Assembly (NCBI GenBank): GCA_020975725.1
Contig: QXJR01000015.1
Coordinates: 186,001 to 250,000, forward strand
DNA length: 64,000 nt
Reading direction: 5' to 3'
Origin: Picocystis sp. L7
Lineage: Eukaryota > Chlorophyta > Picocystophyceae > Picocystales > Picocystaceae
The notes beneath the pieces are model-generated. The model was not told the DNA's origin. It made no database searches and saw only the letters and a program-made list of their open reading frames with translations. This document shows positions 9,257-20,600 of the stretch, one piece after another. The first letter of the stretch is position 1, and each line of letters begins with the position of its first letter. A program made the translations under genes and the position numbers.

Positions 9257-12200
9257 ATGGAACACAGGGAACGAGGTAGGATGGGCGTGAAGCGTTCATA
9301 CGATGGGTGGTTTGGGACCGTCAGGGAAGTGACAAAGGAGCCGTCGGGCGCATGATCATGGCTAAGGATGCCTGAGGTTAGCCGTCCGATCTCGCCGTTT
9401 GATGGCTTGAAGAGAGATGAATGAGGTCCACTATTCTAGCACTTCGAAACTACCAAGATGGAGCAATCAAATCCACATCAAGCGTTGCATGGGCAAGCGA
9501 CAATACCACCAAAGCACGGCTTGCACTCGTTTCAGCAACTTTCACATCATCAACCAATTTGCACGCACAAGAAATGAAATCGAAAAGTGGAGTCTCAATC
9601 TCCAAGTGTTACTTGATCCATCACCATGCTTTGCTCGATTGGTGAGGAAGTTAGCACAACTTTTCAACGACGTAATTCGCTTCGACGGAGAGGCAAAATA
9701 CGTTTCGATTTCCTCTCTTCGCCCTCTAGGCACATGTTGCACTCGCAAGGAGTACTTCATGATGTGCATGCCCTCGGGCTTCGTGAGAGGACTGATTGCG
9801 GCTTGCGGAGAGGTGTATGTCATGGGCAATGTCACGCTTCATACAATAATAGAACATTTTGAGACCAAGCGCATCACAACACAGAAATAGCGACGAATTT
9901 CTTTCTCCTCGCCTTGTTTTAATCCCATACAATAGCTATTTGGACTAGCAGTGACCCCTCATAGGATAACTTCATAAGCACGTTCCTCTCCCCACTCCAA
10001 GTTCAAGCCTTGTAGACCCAAATTCACGGACAGTACTATGTCAAGGGCGGGACCCGGGAAATCCTAACAATTGCATCGAGGTTGGATATTGTCGAGAAAC
10101 CTCCTTCATTTGCTATAAAACCCAAGGACGTTGCGAATAGCTATTTCCTCCAATAGAACAAGGATGGCACCTTTCGAAGCAAGATTCGCAACATCGACAA
10201 TCGCGTGGATCCGTCGTTTGTTGGGGCACAAGTATACTCGTATTGATCCGTTTTGATCGTCTAAACAACGGATAGAGATAATTCGACATAGCGCTTTGCA
10301 TGGAGTGGATTACTTGAACTTTCGAAGCTTTTTGCGTGGGTTTGTGCATTGACGGGTTGGAGCACAGGGTGCAAAACCCTCATAGTGCGATACCAATGAC
10401 GATTATCCGGGCCCTTTCCTTTCAAACAAGCTAGCGTTGAATAACTAGTCAAAGGGTATGCAAATTTCGTTTGAAAATTTCAATGATAAAATGATATGAT
10501 CTTGATGAGAAACAAACCTATTTGGCATTATGTGAAAGGAACGCACTTGAAGGTTCAACGAATGTAATATAAAGTACTATCAACCATTGGCACATGTCTA
10601 TCAATGCGACGGTTGTGAGAGAACTCAAGGAGAACGCACGGGCAAATAGAGGGCAAAAATTCGTACGACGATGGCGTTTCATCTTTGTGCACACTCAATG
10701 CACTTCAAACGTGGGTACTTGTATACTCGTACAACATTCTTCGCGATTAGAAGAACTTGAAAAAAGCAAGGAGGCCGGAATCCGTTGCTAGTAATATCTC
10801 CCTTTTTCATTACAGAGTACACTTCAACAATGTTTATGACACCAAATATAAACCCATCCTTTGCATATATAACGATGGGCATCCAAACAACGTGTACATG
10901 AACACGAGCCTTAATAAAAGTAGGACGATAGCATTCAAGTGACGAATACTTGGCGGATTGTTTTTGTTACTTGTTAAACGAGGCGGGTGGTTTGCAACGG
11001 TGCACATGCGGGTACCATGTCCGTGAAAAACCGGACCCTAAGAATAAGTGATGAAGGAAGATGGATCGAGAGGCTTATATTTATACTTATCGTCCCTTAT
11101 ATGGCGAGTACTCGCAATCGATCCGTGTCGAATTCTAAACAAGTTTATAGATGGGGTACACTTAGGAAAGTGTAAATCAAGGGACGCGCCATATTAACCT
11201 GTATATGCAAAGATACCTTTGGGATGGACGCGACCATGACGTACAAGAATGTTGACGGCTATAAAGAGCTAAGCATCACGTGGTAAAAACAGTAAAGGAT
11301 AGTTTATAGACAACATCATCTAGCTATCTTCAACCTAAGAATCGTACTCCATTTGCCATGTGGACAAGATTGTAGATGCGAAGGTTCTTTCCATGGCGGA
11401 GGGTAGAAATCCCAAGCAATTGGCAAGAAGACGGGCTTGGCTCTCTTGTGCCCAGGTTCGTATATACAAAGGGCTGCCACGTTCTTGCATAGAGCTACAC
11501 GATACTTGTCGTGTTGATGTGTCCAAGGCGTAAAAATTCCAAGGGGTGGATCGATTAAAAATGCTCAACCTTCTACACTACTTGTGCAATCTTTTACTTC
11601 CTTGCAACAGGCACATAAAAAACGTGCCCAAAACATCACAAAAATGTATAAATAGGAAATGCTACCAAACTTGACGTTTGGCTTTGGATGCCCATTGGAT
11701 GTGTTTTTATGAATATCTGAGCATTTTCCTCTCTTGCAATGCTGGTGCCGTTCTCAACATTCTGCTATGAGGAATGCTTCAAGGAAGTGCTCAAGCACTC
11801 GGGTGGAGTGCATGATTCCAATTTTCGAGGATTTCATTTGCCCACTTGTGCCAAATGAAGCTGGCACATAGGTTGCCAGCTAAAGCATTGACTCAATAGC
11901 CGAACGATACAGCTGGGTTGTAGGATGCTCAATCTTCCTTTGATGTAGACAGCCACCTGGCATGGAAGAGTTTGGGGTGAAAGGGGCACGGCAAAAGAAA
12001 GTGAATGGCGGGCTTTCCTTATTGGTGCACACGATACCCTGTAAAATCCGAGAATGCACTAGGCTACCAATTCATTCTCACGACAAAAAAGAGATCCAAC
12101 GCTGATGCAATCCAAACAGATGGGCTTCTTAGCAAATTAACAGCCTACATTGCAGGGCCACAAATGTTATTCAAACTAAGCAGTTGGCCCAGCCTCTTGC

Positions 12201-12302
12201 ATGCAAGAAGCTGAAAGCTCTTGTAGATTTCGCTGTTGCCCTCAGACCACCACCACAAGCGCTCAACATATGGAATACCAGATCCCCTTGGAGCACTTGC
12301 CA
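9257..12302. other. A+T-richer 3-kb stretch without supported genes
   Basis: This stretch lies between the COG2 upstream region and the topoisomerase 3' end. It is visibly richer in A and T than the gene-bearing DNA on either side. Open frames are short and match no family I know. It could hold decayed mobile DNA or a fast-evolving or non-coding transcript. No terminal repeats or tRNA-like structures were recognised. Confidence 0.5.
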
Positions 12303-15300
12303 TCAGCTGGGTGGGTGTGTGAAGGAGTTCAATGTATCTGCTCTCTCCTGGAGCACCCTCTTGTCTTCTTCCTGCATCTCCTTCCATTGCTGCGCAACTT
12401 CCACCAATTTCAATCCAGCAGCACACTTCTCACTCACAAAAACATTGTAAGCAGAAACCCGTCGCAGCAATTTCGGCTTCTCTTCCACCATGTTCTTTGC
12501 TTGCTGTTTGCCCTTCTTTGTGGATGTTGATTTTGACGTGTTCCTTTTCGCCGAAGCAATTCGCTTCTGGGTCGCTTTTCCTTTTCCCGAGGCCTTGAAT
12601 CTTGTCTTTCTGGGAACTTTTCCCTTTTCATCTAGTACCCTAACAGCCTCATCCAAGCTCATCCCAAACAACGAGTCCTTCTCTTGTGAACACAGCGGTT
12701 CAGAAGCCAGTGCAATCAATGCCTCCCTCCACGTTTCCTTAGGAACAGAGGCAAACTTCTCACCATCAGATAGGTAAGGACCGAAGCGTCCACACCGAAG
12801 ATATATTGGTGCATTGTCAGAAGGACGGTCTCCAACATGGAAAGGGAGTCGTAGCAATGCCAAGGCAAGCCTCAGCGGCACTCCTTTGTTGCAAACTGGG
12901 TCTTCGGCAAAACATGGTGGAACACTTGAGCGGGGTGGCTTCTGCTGGACAGCTTTCTTCGATTTTGCCTCCTCAACAAAGGGAAGCTTACTTCCTGTCT
13001 CTTCATTGTCTGGTAGCTCAAGCTCTAAGTAGGCGCCATATCGACCTTCCTTCAATCTCACAACCCGACCAGTCAGTGGGTCCTTTCCAAGGTACTCTCC
13101 CAAGGAATCAGCGCTTACATACTCGCCACGTCCTAGTGCTTCTAAATCTGGTACCCGCAGCGGCATTTGAACAGTGCACTCTGGGAAATTGCTGCAGCCT
13201 ATAAAACCCCCACTTTTACTTGATGGCTTGAATCCCAGCCTTCCAGTCTTACAAGCTGGACAAGTGCGGGCTTGTCGCTCTTCTTCTGCTGTGATAGTAT
13301 GAACAGTACGTGGAATCACATACTCACTTTCTACGCTGTTGCTGTCGCCCAATAATAGCCGCTCCCTTTGTTTTGCTGCATCTGCCTGCACTACAGCTGA
13401 CCGAAAAAGATGCGATCCAAGTGTGTCGTCAATGTGATCTACCACATCTGTGACAGCAATACCATCTGCTGCTTCAAGGTCGGTAGAAAGCTGCGACCAG
13501 AAACCCTCAAGCGTCTGTAGGCGGTTTGCACTGCCTCCTGCAATATCATCCAACATGGCCTCCACTTGAGCTGTGAACTCGGATCTACAATAGGAGGAGA
13601 AATACAGTGACAAGTATGCCGAAGCCACCCTTCCAGGAGTTGTTAGCAGCAACGGAGACCGTGCCCCTCCTTCTCGCTCGATGTATTTCCTGTCTCTCAA
13701 AGCAGAAAGCGTGGGAGCATACGTTGATGGGCGACCAACACCCAATTCCTCCATGGTCTGGACTAAACGTGCTTCTGTAAACTTTGATGGTGCCAAAGAT
13801 TTATGATGTGAGATGTGCAAGTACGTGCAGATGGATGGATTTGTCGTTGTCGCTGGAAGCTTTCGCATGCCCTCTGTCTCTTCCTCAGGAGGGTGGTTAT
13901 CCTCTTCACTCTGTATTCCTGTTGATTCCAAACCAGCGACGACTGAGAGAGTGTTTCGAATCTGCTGTCGAATGTCTGGAGAGAGAGCCTGCCATGCCCC
14001 TCCTTGCAAACTGGCTTCGTCAGATTGGACCAGCGGCCAGACTACATCTCCCTCCTCCAGTGGAGGTAGTGGACGAATTTCTTGCTGCTTCCCCATGCAG
14101 CACATCCACCCAGGCAAAACAACGCGCTGAGAACTGGCTCGAAATGTAAGCAAACCTTCCATATCTTTCCCTCCCAGTTCCACTTCATCCACCTCGAGGT
14201 CTGCGTTCTCCATCTGCGCGGCAACTGCACGTTTCCAAATGAGCTCATATAAATCTGCCGCTCTCTTGTCGTCGATTGATTCTATGCTGTGCCTTTCTCG
14301 AAGCATTTCAGGGGTGAGCATAGGATTGGTTGGCCGAATCGCTTCATGAGCGTCCTGAATTTTCTTTGCCGCGGATTTTCTGTTTCCTTGTCTGGGTGTC
14401 GTGGGTACGGTGCTCTTCCCGAATTCCTTTGCTGCTACCTCTCTGAGCATCTGCAACGCTTCTGGGGATATCCTTGTAGAATCAGTTCTCATGTATGTAA
14501 TCAATCCCGTTCCAGCATTCAAGGCATGTCCTTCGTACAGTCTCTGGGCCACGCTCATGGCCGTGCTGACCCTCATTCCCAACTGCTGCGAAGCCGAGAC
14601 TTGTAGCGCGGCTGTGTTGAGCGGCGGGGGCGGTGCTCGAGTTTTGCGCTTGGTCCTTCTCTGGGTCACTACCAAGCCATCTTGGCCTGCAATCACCGCG
14701 GCCCTGGCCGCCACTTTGGACGTCAAATCCAAGCTCTTCAGTCCGTACCTTCCCAACGGCTGGCCATTTACAGAGACGAGCAGAACACGTAGGATTCTTG
14801 CATCGGACTTGTCCAGCTTCTCCTGTGTTTCTGGCCTTTGGCGGGTGGATACGTCCAACCAAACCTGGTGATATTCGGTGGGCACGAAGGCTTCGGCCTC
14901 CCTTTGCCTTTGTTCGAGCAGTCCGAGCGCAACGCTTTGCACGCGTCCAGCCGAATTGGATCGGCTTCCCAGCTTCCTCCACATGCGCGGACTCACTTCG
15001 AATCCGACCAGGAAGTCCAGGGCTCGCCTGGCGAGTGCAGCTTCCACGAGGTTCATATCGATGGGTCTCGGATTTTCCATCGCTTTGGCGACGGCATCTG
15101 CCGTGATTTGTGCGAACGCGCATCGATTGGGGCCTTCCGCCGAGTTGGGCACGAGTTCCGCCACGTGCCACGCGATGGCTTCTCCTTCGCGGTCTGGATC
15201 CGTGGCGAGTCTCAGCTGCAGGCCGTCTTTTCCGGCTTGTTCGATGGTTTTTCGCAGCTGTCTGGCGTTTTCTCGTTCTTCCCAGAGCATGGCGAATCCT

Positions 15301-15560
15301 CGGCTGGGATCCACCGACCCTTTCTTGGGCCGCAGATCCCGCACGTGTCCACGCGTGGCCACGACGCGCCACGCCTTGGGCAGCATGGCTTGCAGCACGT
15401 TCGCTTTGGACGGCGATTCCACCACCACGAGCATCGGTCGATCGGTCTCCGCGGCGCCCTTTCCCGCGTGGGTGCAGCACAGGCGCATCTTTTGCCTTCC
15501 ACGTCGCGGAAACGACGCCAGGATCCCTCCTCGAGGCGCGGAAGACGCCATCTTGGCCAT
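12303..15560 (-). CDS. Bacterial-type DNA topoisomerase I (type IA) with C-terminal HMG-box-like tail
   Basis: It relaxes negatively supercoiled DNA through a transient 5'-phosphotyrosine, probably in an organelle. About 1085 aa. The N terminus is Arg/Ser/Ala-rich and transit-peptide-like. The Toprim domain follows (VVESPSKA, then ATDPDREGEAIAWH), and the active-site Tyr is in GLITYMRTDSTR. A four-Cys zinc ribbon (TCPACK...GCSNFPEC) comes next, then two TopA C-terminal repeats (EGRYGAYLEL; CGRFGPYLSDG) as in bacterial enzymes. A Lys-rich linker leads to about 55 residues with SAYNVFVSE and QWKEMQEEDK, resembling an HMG box. Start: ATG 15560 (15551 is alternative). The open frame further upstream runs into transposon sequence and is not part of the gene. 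Confidence 0.9.
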   Translation of the reverse strand: MAKMASSAPRGGILASFPRRGRQKMRLCCTHAGKGAAETDRPMLVVVESPSKANVLQAMLPKAWRVVATRGHVRDLRPKKGSVDPSRGFAMLWEERENARQLRKTIEQAGKDGLQLRLATDPDREGEAIAWHVAELVPNSAEGPNRCAFAQITADAVAKAMENPRPIDMNLVEAALARRALDFLVGFEVSPRMWRKLGSRSNSAGRVQSVALGLLEQRQREAEAFVPTEYHQVWLDVSTRQRPETQEKLDKSDARILRVLLVSVNGQPLGRYGLKSLDLTSKVAARAAVIAGQDGLVVTQRRTKRKTRAPPPPLNTAALQVSASQQLGMRVSTAMSVAQRLYEGHALNAGTGLITYMRTDSTRISPEALQMLREVAAKEFGKSTVPTTPRQGNRKSAAKKIQDAHEAIRPTNPMLTPEMLRERHSIESIDDKRAADLYELIWKRAVAAQMENADLEVDEVELGGKDMEGLLTFRASSQRVVLPGWMCCMGKQQEIRPLPPLEEGDVVWPLVQSDEASLQGGAWQALSPDIRQQIRNTLSVVAGLESTGIQSEEDNHPPEEETEGMRKLPATTTNPSICTYLHISHHKSLAPSKFTEARLVQTMEELGVGRPSTYAPTLSALRDRKYIEREGGARSPLLLTTPGRVASAYLSLYFSSYCRSEFTAQVEAMLDDIAGGSANRLQTLEGFWSQLSTDLEAADGIAVTDVVDHIDDTLGSHLFRSAVVQADAAKQRERLLLGDSNSVESEYVIPRTVHTITAEEERQARTCPACKTGRLGFKPSSKSGGFIGCSNFPECTVQMPLRVPDLEALGRGEYVSADSLGEYLGKDPLTGRVVRLKEGRYGAYLELELPDNEETGSKLPFVEEAKSKKAVQQKPPRSSVPPCFAEDPVCNKGVPLRLALALLRLPFHVGDRPSDNAPIYLRCGRFGPYLSDGEKFASVPKETWREALIALASEPLCSQEKDSLFGMSLDEAVRVLDEKGKVPRKTRFKASGKGKATQKRIASAKRNTSKSTSTKKGKQQAKNMVEEKPKLLRRVSAYNVFVSEKCAAGLKLVEVAQQWKEMQEEDKRVLQERADTLNSFTHPPS

Positions 15561-15610
15561 GCGCGCGCGCACGCAGCACGGACCAAAGCACGAAACTGAT
15601 CCAGGCCCTC

Positions 15611-15633
15611 GAGTTAACCCATGGGTTAACCCA
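15611..15633. promoter_or_regulatory. Paired GTTAACCC motifs upstream of the topoisomerase gene
   Basis: GAGTTAACCC and GGTTAACCCA lie 12 bp apart, about 50-75 bp upstream of the topoisomerase start. AGTTAACC also recurs upstream of the CXC, zinc-finger and PEPC genes. Confidence 0.4.
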
Positions 15634-15644
15634 GGACGGGACCC

Positions 15645-15655
15645 CCTCCTCCCCC
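15645..15655. repeat. Target-site duplication, left copy (11 bp)
   Basis: CCTCCTCCCCC precedes the first base of the MULE terminal repeat and is repeated exactly at 27054-27064 after the other end. Mutator-like elements usually make 8-11-bp duplications. Confidence 0.85.
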
Positions 15656-16316
15656 GGTTGCGACTGAATTTTGGCCCCCCCCTCGACTGAATTTTCACCC
15701 CCCCCCCAGATGCACCCTCGTTTGGAAAGATCACACCCTAGTCCCACGAGTTAAGTCGAAGGGGGACTCCGATCGATCCCCGCGGGAATGGAAGGGATCG
15801 AAACAGAAGGGAGAGGTCCAACCCATAGGACTTCGGGTCGATTGGGAATGGACCGGGTTCGACGTACCCATCGAAACCAAGGGAAAAAGGACCAAGACCC
15901 GAATCACAGCCCCAGATCCAGACGAAGAAAAAAGACCGACGCATCGGAACGGATCGGAACGCGACGCGGCGTTCGTCGCGGGCAGAGGACGCGCAGCAGG
16001 TCAAGACGCCGCAGACGAAGAAGGAAGAGCACCTGGATGGGCAAGACGCGTCAAGCCATGCGGAAAGGACGCGGGAAAACGAGTGTGGGAAAACGTGGGA
16101 GCGTGCGAATGCACGGCACATCTGTGGCTCTGCCATCGATGGGCCCTGCACTCGCACCCAACTCGACTGGGTTGGACACCCCTGGGTACCTCGTCACGGT
16201 AGGGGAGGGGGCGAAAAGGGGGCGAACACCAACGTGGGGGGAGGACGACGAAGACACACCAACGCGACTGCAACGACGGGACGGGTCGAACGTGACGAGG
16301 ACAGGACGGATCGAAC
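15656..16316 (+). repeat. MULE left terminal inverted repeat (661 bp)
   Basis: Reverse complement of 26393-27053 with only a handful of differences (for example around 16022-16036). It includes G/C homopolymer runs and an AGATGCACCC word near 15709 that matches a host promoter motif. An Arg-rich open frame reads through most of it in both copies but looks incidental. Confidence 0.9.
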
Positions 16317-16584
16317 TAGCCGACTCTGGGTAAGGTAGCGCAACTGTCCGAAGGAGTCGTCGAGTCAAAGTACATCGTGGGTACCTGCATCGGCAGCGAT
16401 TCTTTCCCGCCAAAAAGGTTGTTCAAAACGGGGGTCCTGAAGTGGGTCGTACAAACCAAGTCGCCACGGTTGCTGTACGAGCAAGGTCGCGAGTTTGCAT
16501 AGGGGGTCGACAGGTTGATTTTGGGGCTCTTCCATTTTGACAAAGGGGCTAGAAGTGTTGACCGGGCATTGCGATTTCAGAAGG
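16317..16584. other. MULE internal non-coding segment
   Basis: It lies between the left terminal repeat and the first ATG of the transposase. It probably holds the transposase leader. No known motif was recognised. Confidence 0.4.
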
Positions 16585-16957
16585 ATGGATACATCCGTGG
16601 CATGTCCAACCCCGGAGACAGTGCTACCATCCGAGTGGGTGAGAAGGGCAACGTGTCCAATTTTCCATGGGCAGGGGCATCTTCACCTTTGTGATGAGGA
16701 ACAACAATGGTTGACAGTAGAGCTTTCCAAGTTGCAAGGGGATAGCTTGGCCAAGTGGGTCAAGCAAAGCTCAAAGGGTGCTGCAAAGGCCAAGTACCCA
16801 ATCCTTGGTTTGGATGGAGTCGCCAAATTGGGAAGATGGGTATGCAATGCATCGTGTGTATGCGGATGCAAAGCTCAAGCATTGATGCAAAGAGAACCCC
16901 AAGGGAACCTTGTATTGCTCTCGAAAGGTGCGCACAATCATGAAATCGAGAAGATTC
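16585..16957 (+). pseudogene. MULE transposase, N-terminal part (interrupted)
   Basis: About 124 codons from the ATG at 16585 to the retrotransposon boundary. It contains a FLYWCH/WRKY-GCM1-like zinc-binding pattern: Cys residues in CNASCVCGCK, then LLSKGAHNHE. That domain normally binds the terminal repeats. The reading frame resumes in phase on the far side of the retrotransposon at 24577, as expected for a clean insertion into an intact gene. Confidence 0.75.
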
Positions 16958-17604
16958 TGTTACAAAGCGTCCGTGAGGAGCACTTTTACACACGTTTCGC
17001 TCTGATGAGCTTCGAGCTTCCACGGGCGAAGGTGGGAGAGGCCGGTTGGGCCTTGAAGCGATTCCTTTCTTGTTCTCGCGAAGGGGGGGGTTCTTCGGCT
17101 CCCTAGCAAGAGGGACACCGCGAGAAAGCTTCCAGTGGTCTTCAAGAGCAGTTGGCGTGTGAAAAATGGCGCGCCAAGCTCGTGGGAGAGGCGACGTGGC
17201 TCTCGATGGTCAAGCAAGTTCTCTCTATTTCAAGGCAAGGGTGGCTCCCCTAAGGGCCACCATAGGAGGGAGCGCTCCAAGCGGAGCTCCCTCTCAAACC
17301 AGCGGTTGCTGGTGGTCACGTGGACCCCGCGTCCCGATCGGACGGTCCAGCACTGAGCTTGTGATTCACCGAATCTATCCGGACAACATCCGCACCCTTC
17401 GTTGTCCCTTGAAAGATTCCGAAAGATTCGCCCGTTGCTAGGTCCCTTTCAGTCCCGGTTCTCCCGGACAATTCGTCGACTAATCGAGAGATTAGTCCGG
17501 GGGGATGTCCAATGAACTGATCAGCAGTTGGGGTCTTGTGTCTAACTGCTAGTGGTACAAAGAAGAGCATGGCTTCAAAGGAGTCAGGCTTACCCGGCGT
17601 AACA
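16958..17604 (-). repeat. 3' LTR of the Ty3/gypsy element (647 bp)
   Basis: Matches 23926-24572 in full length, with no difference seen by eye. It is bounded by TGTTAC and GTAACA on the plus strand. The preceding ATTC (16954-16957) is one copy of the target duplication. Confidence 0.93.
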
Positions 17605-17631
17605 CTCTCCTGGCTCCTGGCATTCAGCTCA

Positions 17632-20600
17632 TCATAGCTGAAAGTCATAGACATAGGCCACAGGATCGTAGAGCATACCCTTGACCTGCTGCTCGCTGTA
17701 CGATTCTGTCTTTCCATCTGTCCACATTACTTCCAATTGTCCTCCACTGTCATTGGTCACCACTCCCTGATAGTATGCAGATTTGTGATCTCCCATGTGG
17801 AAGAACTCTTGTACCACACAGCCAAGCAGGTTGACTGGCATAGTCACTTTGGGCCTGCGTCGGGTTTGGTACGGCAGCTTCGCGTAAGTCCAGGTGTTCA
17901 CCATTACAGGTTCTGGTGATTGGAGGTATACTGTTTTCTTGTGTGTCCTGACAGCATCATAATTAGTTGGGCTGATGCCCTGCTCAGGTATACATCCATT
18001 GTTTTCTTCGAGCGGTAAGAATTCCTCCAGCAGGGTGGAAGTTTCATCCACCCAAAAGAAGCGTTGCGATGCATCGGCCAGGTTGCTTTCAATCCAGTAA
18101 CGTACGGGGCGCGTAGGAAATACAGAGTAGTCCCGTAACAAGTATCGTCGAATACGATAAGCGGCGGCTTCATTTTGCATGGCTGCACTATCCGGTAGCG
18201 GCGCCGTAGCAGGCTGCGTATGCTCGTCCATGGGGAAGAGAGTAAGATCTGAATCTACCCAATGTTCCAATCTGTTGGCATGGATACGGTCTGAAAAGGA
18301 AGAGCCTGGTGGTAGGTCCAGTTGGTAGGCTCCATTCTTCAGCACTTTCTTGATGAGGTAAGGACCTACAAAGTAAGGGTCCAATTTGTGTTTGTCAGTG
18401 GGTCCCTTGAGCCCATACTGAACTTTTACCTTGTCACCCACAGCAAAGACCTTCTTCGGTCGGTGCGCAGTTGCTTCAGCCACTTTCTGTGCAGCCTTCA
18501 ACAGATTCTCCTGCACAGCCTGATACACCGTGCGGTGTTGTTCCAGCAAGGTTGTAACTCTCCTGTCAAAAGTTGTGACCGTTTGATTATCAGCAGTTCC
18601 ATCCCTTCTGGGTAGTTGAAGGTGCCATGGTAACCTGGATTGGCAGCCGTACAGCAGCTCAAAAGGGGAGTGCTTGGTAGCATCATGCACGGTATCATTA
18701 TATGCATGTGCTGCTGCTTGCAAGTACTGATCCCAATGATGTTTGTCAGCACAAGTTGTTCGGAGGGTCTGCAGCAGCGTACGATGTTGCCGTTCAGCAC
18801 CACCTTGTGACTGCGAGTGATACGGTGTCCCAGTAACATGGCGGGCACCCAACGCTGCGCAGAATGCTTGGAACAGCGCTCGATAAGCCGGTCCATTATC
18901 TGTATGGATATGCACAGGTGTGTGAAACCTGTAAATTAAATTGTCCATGAGACATTGAGCTTGTCTATGAGCACTCCAGGTGGAATGGATGGGTATATAG
19001 ATAGCATATTTGGTAAATCTGTCCACTACTGTCAGCACTGCGTTGTGACCCAGAACTGTAAGGGGCAAGTTCTCCACCATGTCCAGCACCACTGTGTGGA
19101 ATGGGTAAGGGTAAAACCTCATCTCAGGACAGAGTGGTATGTGTCGTAACCGGTTACCAGGTTTCTGAAGCTGACAGGCAGGACAGCGAGCGACGAAGTG
19201 CTCGATGTGCGATCGAATCCCAGTCCAGGTGAAATGTCGCTTGGCGTCTGCGAGCGTACGGGCTGATCCAAAGTGTCGATGATCGTGTACCATGTGCAGC
19301 AACTCCTGTCGTAGAGCGTTATCTGCTGGTACCACCAAAACTGGTTGAGCGTTTGTCGATTGATCGAACAGTAAACCATCGCGAACAGTTGTGCCCTCCG
19401 GCGGTGCGTCCAGTAATTTCTGGTAGTCAGGATCCGCTTTAGCGGCGACGCGAATTCTGTCCAGTATGGGAGGTAACTGACCAGTAAGACCTGTACGCAA
19501 CGATTGCGCTGATTGCTGATCTGTAATAGACGCGATTGACCCACACACAGTCCCAGCAGGACTGCGGCCGGCTAGCAGTCGAAGCGTCCGTGTGTTGTTC
19601 AGCCATCGGTGTAACATGTGTGCAATCCAACCCATGGGGAAGGCGTTGCCGCACATGCGCTGCCGGCTGGTTTCGCTGACGTTGAGCGCTGCAGTGTCAC
19701 CAACCTGCATACCGACGAGTCTTTCTCGCTCGCTGATGGTCAGCGGGCGTAGAGTCCCATCTTGATCGTGCACCCAGGTGGAACGTGAACGGTCGCTGTG
19801 CGAGCGTTCGCTGGCCATTAAAGTGGGGCACTTCAAGCGGGGTCGATTCAATGCGTCTAACGGCACCTTTGATCCAGGTTCTAGGCAATCCTGCCAGGTC
19901 ATAGGTGTTGCCCCCCTGTGTTCAGGCTCATGCTTGAGGGGTGGTAGAGAGGTCCAGCACAGCCGGACTCGCGCTTGCGCACAATACTTTGAGAGGTCTT
20001 CGCATATGGGCTCTCCAAACCAGTGTGCAATCTTGTCCAGGTGGGTCTTCAAGTGCGCCGCAAACGGCGTGCATTCCAATATGTAATCAGGCGATCGCAA
20101 CCGTTCGTATATTTTTGCTACTGCTGTGAACAGTTCGCGCGTATCGTACAACCCAAGCGGCGGTTTCGAGGGATCGGTGTTCGCCCTCGAGAATGGCTGA
20201 CAGGGCACCCCAGCAATCAGCAGGTGGACTTGGGGGAGCTTCCGTCGATGCGCCAAGGCGGTCACATCGTCTCCATAGCGAAAGATGTCCTTACGTGTAA
20301 ACAGGCCAGGCCGTGCCAAGCGAACCTGATGAAACACGCGTGCGATCACGCTGCGGCAATCCTCATTCTCTTCCACTGCGATGTAATCCAAAGTAATGTT
20401 GCTTGATTCTGGTATCGCATGTTCCAGCGCACGCAAGGTGGTTCCCATACCTGCACATAAGTCCAGAATGCAGTACGTATCGGTGTCGTTGACCTTGGCT
20501 GAGTGCCTGGAAAGGTAATCAGGTCCAACATTCTCTGTGCCTGGTCTGTACTCCACCTTGAACGGGGCGAAGTAAGCCAGCTTTTCGATCCATCGCATTT

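Noticed and set aside
9417-9890. 157-codon frame in the A+T-rich island
   Set aside because: No domain, weak start, and no support beyond being open.
15561-15734. N-terminal extension of the topoisomerase
   Set aside because: The extra part runs into the MULE repeat; the in-frame ATG at 15560 gives a normal transit-like start.
15788-16333. Arg-rich frame present in both MULE terminal repeats
   Set aside because: It follows the inverted repeat, has no family match, and composition explains it.
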